From a virus: 21,456 nucleotides of DNA. The position numbers were made by a program, and so were the translations under genes. The notes beneath the pieces are model-generated. The model was not told the origin of the DNA, made no database searches, and saw only the letters and a list, made by a program, of their open reading frames with translations. This document shows, piece after piece, positions 11,744 through 18,661 of this stretch (position 1 is its first letter; each line of letters begins with the position of its first letter). The stretch is from IMG/VR virus record IMGVR_UViG_3300025467_000088, positions 1 to 21,456 of that record, one strand, 5' to 3'.

Positions 11744-13630
11744 TTAACACTTTCTTGCAGAGCCACCACGTCTTTTAGCTGGCGTAACTGTTACTGATTT
11801 CTCAGTCTTTGTCACGCTTTCAGGAGCCTTTGAACCAAACAAACCTTTAACAGCACTCACTCCACGTTTAACCATGTTTGGAATGATGTTGGCATCTGCT
11901 TCGTTCTCTTCTCTCTGACTTTTTTCCCAGTTGGCATATGCCTTGTTGTTTGCTCTTGTTTGAGCATCATCAACAACTGAGTCTCCATCAGCATAACGCT
12001 TTGCCTTTCCACCATGTTTGTAACGGTTTAATGCAAACTTGGCTGTATCGTGAGCATCTTCTTTATCATCGGTGTGATAGTCGGAATCAGGAAAATGCTT
12101 TCCTTCAGGACTATAAAACCGAACACGATGCTCACCCCAATCCTTGTCTTTATAAACCTTTGCTACATGGCCTTTAGGGCCTGTGTGCGTAGAAATTAAC
12201 CGGAGGTTGGGTTTTTCCTCCTTCTCCGCACGACCACCCTTAGCGAGCTTTTTTACTCCACCACCAGTCTTGAAAGTACCTGACTGGAGGCTATTAGCCA
12301 CGGGACGGCTGACGAAATGACGAGGCATTTTTACTGCCTTACCATCATCGACAACATTACCGCCCGTGGCGTAGTGCTTTTTTGAAGCATGACCTCCACG
12401 CTTAAAACCACCAGCATTGGATTCTTTTACTTCTCCAGTGCGTGTGTTTTTAACGCCAGCGGTCGCTGTATCAGCCGCACGATTTTCCCAATCGCCGCCT
12501 TCTACAGCATCATGCTTAAAATGACCTTCCCTCTTGTTTTTCTCAGTAGCCGCTGGAATTGCACCACCTGTTGCTTTGTGATGCATTTTGCCGCCATGCT
12601 TGAAGCCACCAGCATTACTCATTGCTACACCACCTGTGGATTTTTGTCCACGATCAGGTTTAGCAGAATGCATCTGAGTATCTTCATAATCGTGCTCGTT
12701 GTCCTCAATAGTGCCACCAAACTTGGTTTTACCCTTGTTATATGACTCATGAGTATCGGAAGGAGTGCGATCACCAGTTGTACCACCTTTGGCATAGCTA
12801 CCACCTTTGCACATCTTAGCCATATGCTTGTGCTCTTCGCACTTGCGAGCATGGTGTGCAGAACCAGTTTCATCACACATTTTCTTGTGATGTTTAGCCA
12901 TAGCTTTGTGATGCTCATGTGAACCTTCAGGATGACCTGAAATACGATGAACTTTACCGCCATGCTTGTAGCCTGCTGGACGATCTTCATGGATCTCACC
13001 AGTGCCATGTGCACGATCACGATGAGCTGTATCCATCTTGGTCTTCTCGAACTTCTTGGCACCTTTTTCGATGGTTGTGCGTGTTTCTGCACGATCGATA
13101 GAACCGCCGGAAGCCTTGTGATGGGCTTTAGACATTGGTAATGACTCATGGTGATGGAGTTCTTTTTCAAGCTTCTCAATCATCTTATGGTCAGCAGATC
13201 CACCTTTTTTCATGCCTGTAAGTGCTTTGCGAACAGCCATTGCACGAGCATTACGTTGCATAGGATTCATTGCACCAATTGCTTTAGGGCCCATTGGAGT
13301 CATAGGAGCACGACCCTGATCCATTGCTGGATTAGCCATTGGCATACCGCCACCCATAACCTTATGAGCAACTTTGCCACCCTTTTTGTACTGATTAGGG
13401 TTCATTGCCTTCATACGCTCCATCATTGAAGGCTTTTTAGGGGCTTTGCCATGCTCTGATTCAAAAGCGTGATGCATACCACCCATAGCGTGATGCTCCA
13501 TGCTCTTATGACCATGATGCTCACCACCTTCTTTGTGATGCTTGGCTTTGACCTTACCACCTTTTTTGAGTTTCAAAGATACTGAAGGCTCATCGGTGTA
13601 CATCTTTACCATTGGTTTAAATTCAGACAT
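11744..13630 (-). CDS. Lys/His/Gly-rich modular protein with KxGG repeats
   Basis: The 628-residue protein has an extreme composition, rich in Lys, His, Gly and Met, with GG doublets throughout. These include LKKGGKV (21-27), YKKGGKV (81-87), YKHGGKV (221-227), FKHGGKM (343-349), FKRGGHA (409-415) and YKHGGKAKRY (537-546). Three related modules end in (A)GG(Y/F)K(H/R)GG, at about 199-228, 308-349 and 376-413. A His/Cys cluster lies at 251-274 (C252, H259, H260, C264, H268, H270, C274). One segment looks folded, about 476-537 (HVAKVYKDKDWGEHRVRFYS then YHTDDKEDAHDTAKFA). The C-terminus is basic and ends RGGSARKC. AGGAG precedes the ATG, and a terminator follows. Its place after the capsid gene suggests a virion-associated or nucleic-acid-binding role, but I know no proven function. 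Confidence 0.75.
   Translation of the reverse strand: MSEFKPMVKMYTDEPSVSLKLKKGGKVKAKHHKEGGEHHGHKSMEHHAMGGMHHAFESEHGKAPKKPSMMERMKAMNPNQYKKGGKVAHKVMGGGMPMANPAMDQGRAPMTPMGPKAIGAMNPMQRNARAMAVRKALTGMKKGGSADHKMIEKLEKELHHHESLPMSKAHHKASGGSIDRAETRTTIEKGAKKFEKTKMDTAHRDRAHGTGEIHEDRPAGYKHGGKVHRISGHPEGSHEHHKAMAKHHKKMCDETGSAHHARKCEEHKHMAKMCKGGSYAKGGTTGDRTPSDTHESYNKGKTKFGGTIEDNEHDYEDTQMHSAKPDRGQKSTGGVAMSNAGGFKHGGKMHHKATGGAIPAATEKNKREGHFKHDAVEGGDWENRAADTATAGVKNTRTGEVKESNAGGFKRGGHASKKHYATGGNVVDDGKAVKMPRHFVSRPVANSLQSGTFKTGGGVKKLAKGGRAEKEEKPNLRLISTHTGPKGHVAKVYKDKDWGEHRVRFYSPEGKHFPDSDYHTDDKEDAHDTAKFALNRYKHGGKAKRYADGDSVVDDAQTRANNKAYANWEKSQREENEADANIIPNMVKRGVSAVKGLFGSKAPESVTKTEKSVTVTPAKRRGGSARKC
12392..13036 (-). 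repeat. Three diverged modules ending in (A)GG(Y/F)K(H/R)GG
   Basis: Module A (13036-12947) has RDRAHGTGEIHEDRPAGYKH before GG. Module B (12709-12584) has HDYEDTQMHSAKPDRG, then SNAGGFKHGGKM. Module C (12505-12392) has TRTGEVKESNAGGFKRGG. B and C share SNAGGFK exactly. A aligns only through its acidic/Gly part and the final YKHGG. The repeats are at protein level and diverged in DNA. Confidence 0.6.
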
Positions 13631-13642
13631 TTTTGTCTCCTA

Positions 13643-14620
13643 TTAAGCTTGGGTTACGCCAAGAGCACCAGTGCGTGTTGCATTAGGGCCTACAGCGATA
13701 GCTGGAACTGCAATCGACATAACTAAGCGGCTTGAACCGTTGGTTGCTGAAGATGGTTGGTAAGTACCACGAACGTCACCAGTTGTGCTTGTAGCAGGAT
13801 TGGTTGTATCTGCGGCTACGAATGTTCCAGTATCAGGAGCTAATGCACCAGCCCAACCCGGATCAATGATGTATCCACCATCAATAATACGAACTGGAGA
13901 ACCTAAAATGTCGGTAGTACCAACAGTTACGGCTGTTGCAGAACCTGAAATGGTAACGCTTGAGATTTGATACCAAGCTTTTTTACCAAACTTAGGTGTG
14001 CCTGCAGTAGCAACAACGATGCTTTCAGTCATTGGCTGACCATAGTAATCCCAACCGCTTACTGTGAATGTACGAGCAGTGGTTGAAGAGTTAACTTGCA
14101 ATGCACGAGGTACGTCCAACTGGATAACAGTTGTGCCATCTTGACGAACGATGGACTTAGCAGATGTACCTGCTGTCAAAGTCAACGAACCTGATGCGGC
14201 TGGAGCTTGAGAAGCGGCTACGTTTGCTGTTTGCAATGTTTGTGGAATTGTGTCCCAAATATAGATACGACCTAATGGGCCAACACCTAAAGACATTGGG
14301 GATGGATCTCCTAACAATGCATTACCAGCGGCATACATAGTTACTGAACTTACTGATGTAGTAGAAGCAGATAATGTGTATGTGTTGAGTCCACTAGAAT
14401 TTTGACCTAATGAAGCTGTAATGTATGTATTAGCTGTTACGCCTGAGCCAGTAATGTATTGACCGACAACCAATGGGTCGCCTGACAACAAAGCATTAAC
14501 AGTCAAAGTTGTAGTTGTAATAGAACCTGTAAAAATGGAAGTAGCTGATTGTGGCCCAGTACCCATATAGGTCTGACCGCTATTTCCACCTAAGAATAAA
14601 TCATCACCGAATTGTGGCAT
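13643..14620 (-). CDS. Beta-rich virion structural protein with an inserted repeat domain
   Basis: The 325-residue protein starts with AAGGAG upstream of its ATG and lies directly after the capsid terminator. The N-terminus is [20 protein letters not shown]. Residues about 25-98 ([30 protein letters not shown], then LNTYTLSAS) resemble a small beta-domain that recurs in many phage tail and fibre proteins. The host protein then resumes at [20 protein letters not shown] (105-124). The C-terminal two-thirds are Ser/Thr/Ala/Gly-rich with alternating hydrophobic residues, typical of a beta-sandwich virion protein. A segment [16 protein letters not shown] is typical of such surface proteins. Exact role is unknown: it could be a head fibre, decoration or tail protein. 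Confidence 0.7.
   Translation of the reverse strand: MPQFGDDLFLGGNSGQTYMGTGPQSATSIFTGSITTTTLTVNALLSGDPLVVGQYITGSGVTANTYITASLGQNSSGLNTYTLSASTTSVSSVTMYAAGNALLGDPSPMSLGVGPLGRIYIWDTIPQTLQTANVAASQAPAASGSLTLTAGTSAKSIVRQDGTTVIQLDVPRALQVNSSTTARTFTVSGWDYYGQPMTESIVVATAGTPKFGKKAWYQISSVTISGSATAVTVGTTDILGSPVRIIDGGYIIDPGWAGALAPDTGTFVAADTTNPATSTTGDVRGTYQPSSATNGSSRLVMSIAVPAIAVGPNATRTGALGVTQA
14327..14548 (-). other. Inserted FTGSI...TYTLS beta-domain within the 325-aa structural protein
   Basis: Codons 25-98 of the structural gene. The segment has the pattern FTGSI-x-TTLTV ... GQYITGSGV ... TYTLSAS, a small Ser/Thr-rich module known to me from phage tail and surface proteins. It interrupts an otherwise continuous N-terminal region. 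Boundaries are approximate. Confidence 0.5.
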
Positions 14621-14659
14621 TTTGTCTTCTCCTTGAAAAGCTTGACATAAATAAATTTT

Positions 14660-14687
14660 AAAAAGGGTCGGTTTTTACGCCGACCCC
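14660..14687 (-). terminator. Intrinsic terminator after the major capsid gene
   Basis: The minus-strand RNA forms GGGUCGG / CCGACCC, a 7-bp GC-rich stem (arms 14680-14686 and 14665-14671) with an 8-base loop. A run of five U follows. It begins 8 bases after the capsid stop codon. The next gene starts only about 40 bases downstream and no promoter is evident there, so it is probably partly read through. Confidence 0.85.
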
Positions 14688-14694
14688 TACAACT

Positions 14695-15609
14695 TTAGAT
14701 ACCGGGTGTACCGTACGCACAACGTGGGTCAGTAAAGCCCAAATCGTAACGCTCAGTAGCCTTGTAACGCATTGTGTCAGTCTCGAAATCACCTTCCATG
14801 GTTTTCTCCAAACGACGACGCATCAGAAGCTTAAAGCCTTCAGGAGCATCGGTTTGAACCCACCAAGCAGTTGCTGATGTCAAACGTGACAATACAGCGG
14901 CACCTTCGTCAAGCAAGCCAATAGACTTGATTGGGTTGATGTCGTTGTTTGCGTTACCAGTACGCAATACAGATTTCAACAATACTTCAGCTTGGAAGAT
15001 ATTGCCCGGAGCCACGATCAATTGACGTGGAACCAAACGAATACGCTTACCGTTGTTGTCTACTGCTTGACGGATCTGAATCAACATCTGTTCTAAAGAT
15101 GTTTGTGACAGAACAGCGGCTGTAGCTAACTGGTTGCTGAATGTACCGTTTACGATTGGGTGTGCAGTGTTAATCAAAGACACGCCATCGCCGCCCGGAT
15201 AGGCAGAGTTGAAAGCTGTATTTAACACGTTAGCGGCTAACAATTCTTTGGTTTCCACCAAGGATTGTGCCAAGTGACGTGCATATACTTGACCGATACG
15301 AATATGGTCGCCGTCTTCAACCAATACCTTAGTCAAAGCGAAGGCAAGGCCATACACTTTGTATAGGTAACGCTTGAGGAACAATACGCCACCTTGCTGA
15401 TAGGTAACAGGTGTACCGTCAGGCAATTGTGGAGCGGCTCCAAATCCATAAAGGACTGGTTCTTCGTGGTAGTTGCGTGGAATACCGTCTTCCTCACGGA
15501 ATACTCGGCTCCATTCGTCTGCACGTTGGTCATAAACTCCATCGAAACATTCGTTGAGGATTGGTTCAACGATTGATCGGAAGTCCGTACTTCTCATCGG
15601 TGCGGCCAT
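14695..15609 (-). CDS. Major capsid protein (HK97-type fold, Mu gpT-like group)
   Basis: The 304-residue product has the features expected of a major capsid protein. N-terminal helices (RSIVEPILNECFDGVYDQ) precede a region with an aromatic/basic helix (LFLKRYLYKVYGLAFALTKV, about 76-95). Next comes a spine-helix-like stretch (ARHLAQSLVETKELLAANVL). The TAHPIVNGTFSNQL segment (about 148-161) and the LVPRQLIVAPGNIFQAEVLL segment resemble the Mu gpT-like capsid group. The C-terminal part contains QTDAPEGFKLLMRRRLEK. It follows scaffold and decoration genes, has GGGAG before the ATG, and is followed at once by an intrinsic terminator, as expected for the most abundant virion protein. No N-terminal cleavage propeptide is evident. 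Confidence 0.9.
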   Translation of the reverse strand: MAAPMRSTDFRSIVEPILNECFDGVYDQRADEWSRVFREEDGIPRNYHEEPVLYGFGAAPQLPDGTPVTYQQGGVLFLKRYLYKVYGLAFALTKVLVEDGDHIRIGQVYARHLAQSLVETKELLAANVLNTAFNSAYPGGDGVSLINTAHPIVNGTFSNQLATAAVLSQTSLEQMLIQIRQAVDNNGKRIRLVPRQLIVAPGNIFQAEVLLKSVLRTGNANNDINPIKSIGLLDEGAAVLSRLTSATAWWVQTDAPEGFKLLMRRRLEKTMEGDFETDTMRYKATERYDLGFTDPRCAYGTPGI

Positions 15610-15625
15610 GATTTAGCTCCCTAGA

Positions 15626-16216
15626 TTAAGCAAAAGCGGTGAAGGCACCGAACATTTGTGAGTTACTGTTTACGACTCGTACAATTGTGTATGAATCGCC
15701 CCATGCATTGTCGACATATGGTGCTAAGTCAACAACACGCATTTGACCTTGAGTTGCATTACCAACAGCAGTCGAAGCACCTAAAGTTGCTTGTGACAAA
15801 CCTGTAGTAGATGAACCATTGGTCACGTTGGTGAACAAATATTCGTTACCAATTGTGGTCTGAGCCATTGAAGCATCAGCTTGGATTTCATAAACGATGT
15901 TGTTGTCGTTGTAGAAGTAAGCTGTGCAAGTACCTGCTGTGTAAGCAGTGTTTGCAGGCCAATAGTTAGACACACGAGCACGTCCAGTAGTATCAGTCCA
16001 CTGTACACCTGCGAAAGCACCTGACCATGCGGCATTGGTGCTGTTAGCAGTAACAGGAACGATAACACCAGCAGAAGCTGAATAAGCAACTGGTTGGCCC
16101 TTAAGAATTTGGGTTGCATAACCCGATGTAATGCCGCCAGCTAACGCCTGAGCACGATCCAAACCGGAGGGATGGAACGCAGGACGCAAGCCAAACGGAG
16201 CTGAAGTTGCTGACAT
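15626..16216 (-). CDS. Putative head decoration/structural protein
   Basis: The 196-residue protein begins MSATSAPFGLRPAFHPSGLD, a start pattern I associate with a conserved structural protein encoded beside capsid genes in several phage groups. It is Ala/Thr/Ser/Gly-rich and probably beta-structured. Recognisable segments are GRARVSNYWPANTAY, CTAYFYNDNNIVYEIQADA and LAPYVDNAWGDSYTIVRV. It has no membrane segment or signal peptide. The gene directly precedes the major capsid gene (17-base gap) and has AGGAG upstream. A capsid-decorating or minor capsid role is likely from context, but no specific function is proven. Confidence 0.7.
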   Translation of the reverse strand: MSATSAPFGLRPAFHPSGLDRAQALAGGITSGYATQILKGQPVAYSASAGVIVPVTANSTNAAWSGAFAGVQWTDTTGRARVSNYWPANTAYTAGTCTAYFYNDNNIVYEIQADASMAQTTIGNEYLFTNVTNGSSTTGLSQATLGASTAVGNATQGQMRVVDLAPYVDNAWGDSYTIVRVVNSNSQMFGAFTAFA

Positions 16217-16233
16217 ATCAATTCTCCTAAAAG

Positions 16234-16776
16234 TTAGCCTGAAAATACAGGCAATTTGGTTGGTTGCTGATCAATAGAACCCATACCTTCGCCTTCAACG
16301 CTAACTAATGAACGACCGTGACTGTCACGACCTTGGAGGCTTTCCAACTGGACTTTGATCTTATCTGCTTCTTCACGAGGTTTATCGTGATGCATATGAG
16401 TCATGACCTCTTGGAAAATTTCCATTGGTAACTTGAACAGTAACATCTCGTTACATGAGATATATCCAACATGTTCACCTGACTTCACTCGGTAATCTTC
16501 ATAGCCGGGTAACTCTTCAGATTTAACTGGAACGTACCCTAAGCGAATCCGCTTATCGATTGAATCATAACTGTTGGTTGTTGAGAGCCAGCAAAGATGC
16601 CACCCGTCCATACTGGGTAGTTTGGGCAATGCTGATTGCGTCCATTCCTCGCTCCACATATTTTTACGTTCCTGCGTTGAAATGAACTTCTCTTCGGGTG
16701 CTGTGTGGCTTGCTTCCCCATTTGAACGGTCTTGGCGACCACCAGCATTCAAAGATTTTTTTAAACGTGATTCCAT
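16234..16776 (-). CDS. Conserved hypothetical head-module protein
   Basis: The 180-residue protein lies between scaffold and the putative decoration/capsid genes, with AAGGGG upstream of its ATG. The N-terminal ~45 residues are polar and probably disordered. The middle looks folded, with DGWHLCWLSTTNSYDSIDKR (about 56-75), GYVPVKSEELPGYEDY and HVGYISCNEMLLFKLPMEIF. A His-rich and charged stretch (MTHMHHDKPREEADK) leads into a C-terminal tail. No membrane segment is visible. I have the impression of a conserved protein in podovirus-like head modules but cannot name a family. Its place suggests a minor head component or head-completion role (inference). A short GCCTG/CAGGC inverted repeat spans the end of the gene and its stop codon (16237-16252). 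Confidence 0.7.
   Translation of the reverse strand: MESRLKKSLNAGGRQDRSNGEASHTAPEEKFISTQERKNMWSEEWTQSALPKLPSMDGWHLCWLSTTNSYDSIDKRIRLGYVPVKSEELPGYEDYRVKSGEHVGYISCNEMLLFKLPMEIFQEVMTHMHHDKPREEADKIKVQLESLQGRDSHGRSLVSVEGEGMGSIDQQPTKLPVFSG
16237..16252 (-). other. Short inverted repeat across a stop codon
   Basis: The minus-strand RNA has GCCUG-UAUUUU-CAGGC followed by UAACUUUU, overlapping the last codons and the stop of the 180-aa gene. A 5-bp stem is too short for a confident terminator. It could be a weak attenuator before the decoration gene, or chance. Confidence 0.25.
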
Positions 16777-16793
16777 AATGTATTCCCCTTAGA

Positions 16794-17789
16794 TTAGTTG
16801 TTTCGATTTGCACGATCATAAGCAATAAATTGCTTAATCATCTTAGCTTTACGTTCAGGATTTTCCCAAGCTCCAGCTTCCTTCATAGCTCTCACCCTAT
16901 CAGGTGATAGTACGAACTGGGAGCGATTAGATCCCCCATAGGCGGCTGATGCTTCTCTTCCTGAACTCCCCACAACATTCCTTGGTCGTCTGACATTACG
17001 GGAATCGTCGTCATTGTTTCCATTATATCTATGAGGTAATTCTTTTTGCAAACGGCTATCTAATTCCTCCCAATAATCAGGATCTGCTGGATCCCAATTG
17101 GTTGCCGCCATCAAATCATCGATACGTTTAGCAATACGGCTATCGGCATCGTTGTTCTGTGGGTTGTACCAAGGATTCTTACGCATCCATTGTTGTGCCA
17201 AGCGTGCGGCATCAGGATCTACAGCAGGTTGGTTGTTTTGTTGAGGACGTTGCTTAAGTTCTTTGTCAGCTTGGTAACGTAGATTGTTTAAATGGCGTAC
17301 TTCTTCTGATGCGTTCTGCATCAAAGTCTGTGCTTCTACCATTCCTTGACCATCACCGTTCTGTGTGGCCTCGGCAATCTTCATTTTTGCGTATTCCAAG
17401 CGAGTTTGAGCATCTTCGATGTTCTTATCGATACGAATTAGCCCTTCAGTCTTGGTACTACGCTCCAATTGGTTCAAACGACGCTTAAATTCCTCGTTTT
17501 CACGCTGAAGCATCTGTAATCGTGCGTCTTTTTCTTGATTTGTCTTGCGAACCAAGTCTTTTTTGGCACGACGACGGTTGCGTTTAGCCGCTCTGAGCTC
17601 TTCATTGTCGTCTTCGTGGTCTTCGTCAGCAGGATCTGTGACTTCTCCACCTTCTTTTGCTCTCTCAAACCCATTTTGCTCGGTATTTTCTTCCGGAGTT
17701 AGCAATTTTGGGTCTACTTCCACTACCGCAGAGCCATCATCTGCCTCTATTGCGTCTAGTGCTAATTCTGCTTGATCTGTATCAGCCAT
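16794..17789 (-). CDS. Capsid scaffolding protein
   Basis: A 331-residue, highly charged protein with the usual features and position of a podovirus scaffold, which guides procapsid assembly and then leaves or is degraded. It has an acidic N-terminal region (1-66) with a DDGSAVVEV motif at 17-25 that also occurs in the portal. A long Lys/Arg/Glu/Gln-rich coiled coil follows (about 65-185). The next region is Gln/Asn/Pro-rich (180-215), with tryptophan-containing segments WMRKNPWYNP and NWDPADPDYW. The basic helical C-terminus is RVRAMKEAGAWENPERKA and beyond (298-331), which resembles the coat-binding helical C-terminus of P22 scaffold in character. AAGGAG precedes the ATG. No protease motif is seen. 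Confidence 0.8.
   Translation of the reverse strand: MADTDQAELALDAIEADDGSAVVEVDPKLLTPEENTEQNGFERAKEGGEVTDPADEDHEDDNEELRAAKRNRRRAKKDLVRKTNQEKDARLQMLQRENEEFKRRLNQLERSTKTEGLIRIDKNIEDAQTRLEYAKMKIAEATQNGDGQGMVEAQTLMQNASEEVRHLNNLRYQADKELKQRPQQNNQPAVDPDAARLAQQWMRKNPWYNPQNNDADSRIAKRIDDLMAATNWDPADPDYWEELDSRLQKELPHRYNGNNDDDSRNVRRPRNVVGSSGREASAAYGGSNRSQFVLSPDRVRAMKEAGAWENPERKAKMIKQFIAYDRANRNN
17715..17741 (-). repeat. DGSA motif in scaffold N-terminus
   Basis: Codons 17-25 of the scaffold gene read DDGSAVVEV, matching both motifs in the portal N-terminus. The GATGATGGCTCTGC core is identical in DNA to the first portal copy. Confidence 0.7.
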
Positions 17790-17799
17790 TTAGGTCTCC

Positions 17800-18261
17800 T
17801 TAAACGTAGGCTTTGAACGATAACGGGTCGTCAGTGACTGCCGCAATCAGTTCATGGTCATTAATAGTCATAAATAAAACTGGTTCTTTGTAGTCTGAGT
17901 CAGTTTCTGCTGGGTCAAAACGCTCCCAACGATCACCACCCCACCTTGGAACACGAACATAGTCACCAACTTCAGCCCAAGAGCCTTCAGCCCATGGTTG
18001 CATAGTGTCTCGGTTCCTAAACGCCAATGGGCCAATAGCCACGACCTTACCGATCATGTTGTTCCATTTTTCGTTCTCTTTAGTTTCATCTACGATGATG
18101 ATTCGTCCTGAAGTCTTTTTAATACGACGCAGTTGAATAATCACTCGACCGCCAAAAGGACGCTGTCCCGGCTTTACATCAGGAAAGGCCCAAGCCAACT
18201 CAGTTGGATCAGGCGTTCCGTCATTCCCATCAATAGTGGGAATAGGTTGTTGCTCACTCAT
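17800..18261 (-). CDS. GroES-like co-chaperonin
   Basis: The 153-residue protein matches the layout of a GroES (chaperonin-10) fold. A strand with PFGGRVIIQLRR (about 35-46) corresponds to the PLHDRVIVKR strand of GroES. It is followed by a mobile-loop-like segment TSGRIIIVDE (50-59). Then come GKVVAIGPLA (71-80, like GEVLAVGNG), VGDYVRVPRWGG (98-109, like VGDIVIFNDGYG) and VLFMTINDHELIAAV (128-142, like VLIMSESDILAIV). The III at 54-56 sits where GroES has its IVL GroEL-binding tripeptide. Compared with the ~97-residue bacterial protein it has a ~34-residue N-terminal extension and an insertion around 80-97 and 110-126. Phage co-chaperonins such as T4 gp31 work with host GroEL to fold the major capsid protein, and this gene sits in the head module before scaffold and capsid. 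The ATG is preceded by AAAGGA. The fold is inferred from sequence pattern and has not been confirmed. Confidence 0.8.
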   Translation of the reverse strand: MSEQQPIPTIDGNDGTPDPTELAWAFPDVKPGQRPFGGRVIIQLRRIKKTSGRIIIVDETKENEKWNNMIGKVVAIGPLAFRNRDTMQPWAEGSWAEVGDYVRVPRWGGDRWERFDPAETDSDYKEPVLFMTINDHELIAAVTDDPLSFKAYV

Positions 18262-18297
18262 TGTTTTCCTTTCACATCATATTTCAGATGCATATAC

Positions 18298-18311
18298 GCA
18301 CTTTTCAGTGC
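18298..18311 (-). other. Small GNRA-loop hairpin in leader of the GroES-like gene
   Basis: The minus-strand RNA reads GCACU-GAAA-AGUGC, a perfect 5-bp stem closed by a GAAA tetraloop. It lies in the 56-base gap between the 59-aa gene and the GroES-like gene. No U-tract follows, so it is not an intrinsic terminator. It could be an mRNA processing or stability element, or chance. Confidence 0.35.
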
Positions 18312-18317
18312 AGGGGG

Positions 18318-18497
18318 TTAATCTTGATTCTTTTCTTCGTCCAACATTTCGTCGATCATATCCATGGCTTTTTGGAGCCCTTGATATTCACCGACAAGTC
18401 TTTGATACGATTCCCAGTTTATAGGTGACCCTGAAGCTAGGGCCAACTGTAATTCTGCTTGTCGTATCTTAACTCTGTGAATCAACTGCTCAATCAT
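18318..18497 (-). CDS. Small helical hypothetical protein (59 aa)
   Basis: The start ATG overlaps the stop of the preceding gene (ATGA). The product begins MIEQLIHRVKIRQAELQLAL and contains SPINWESYQRLVGEYQGLQ, then an acidic end (MIDEMLDEEKNQD). It looks all-helical and amphipathic, probably a short helical hairpin. I recognise the general pattern as a small protein found near portal genes of other podovirus-like phages, but know no function. Start choice depends on the ATGA coupling because no strong Shine-Dalgarno sequence is present. It may assist head assembly or bind the portal, but there is no direct evidence. Confidence 0.75.
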   Translation of the reverse strand: MIEQLIHRVKIRQAELQLALASGSPINWESYQRLVGEYQGLQKAMDMIDEMLDEEKNQD

Positions 18498-18661
18498 TTA
18501 TTTTTCTTACTTGCGTGAGAAAGACCACCTGATTTTGCTTTTGATTCTTCATTGCCACCTTTAGGTTGCATTGATGTGCCATCGAGCTTAACGCCCATGG
18601 CTAAACGAGCGTGGTAACGCACGTCAATGCCTTTCTGCTCTTTATCCGACGATGTTGCCAT
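18494..18661 (-). CDS. Small hydrophilic hypothetical protein (55 aa)
   Basis: A short gene that begins inside the end of the portal gene and ends in an ATGA overlap with the next gene. A perfect AAGGAG lies 6 bases before its ATG (18668-18673), which strongly supports this start. The protein begins MATSSDKEQKGIDVRYHARL and becomes Gly/Ser/Lys-rich toward the C-terminus (KSGGLSHASKKNK). It is probably soluble and partly disordered, with no membrane segment. The function is unknown. Its place between portal and scaffold suggests a minor head-assembly or accessory role, which is inference only. Confidence 0.75.
   Translation of the reverse strand: MATSSDKEQKGIDVRYHARLAMGVKLDGTSMQPKGGNEESKAKSGGLSHASKKNK

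Noticed and set aside
12625-13179. 184-codon alternate frame within the KxGG gene
   Set aside because: It is a shadow of the repetitive His/Lys/Gly gene, with no start signal and low-complexity Val/Met/Leu content.
14642-14647. Perfect TTGACA on the plus strand, as for a -35 box
   Set aside because: No -10-like hexamer at 16-18 bases, and it would drive antisense transcription into the capsid gene.
18276-18281. TATGAT -10-like hexamer ahead of the GroES-like gene
   Set aside because: No acceptable -35 at normal spacing, and the predicted start would leave almost no leader for the ribosome binding site.
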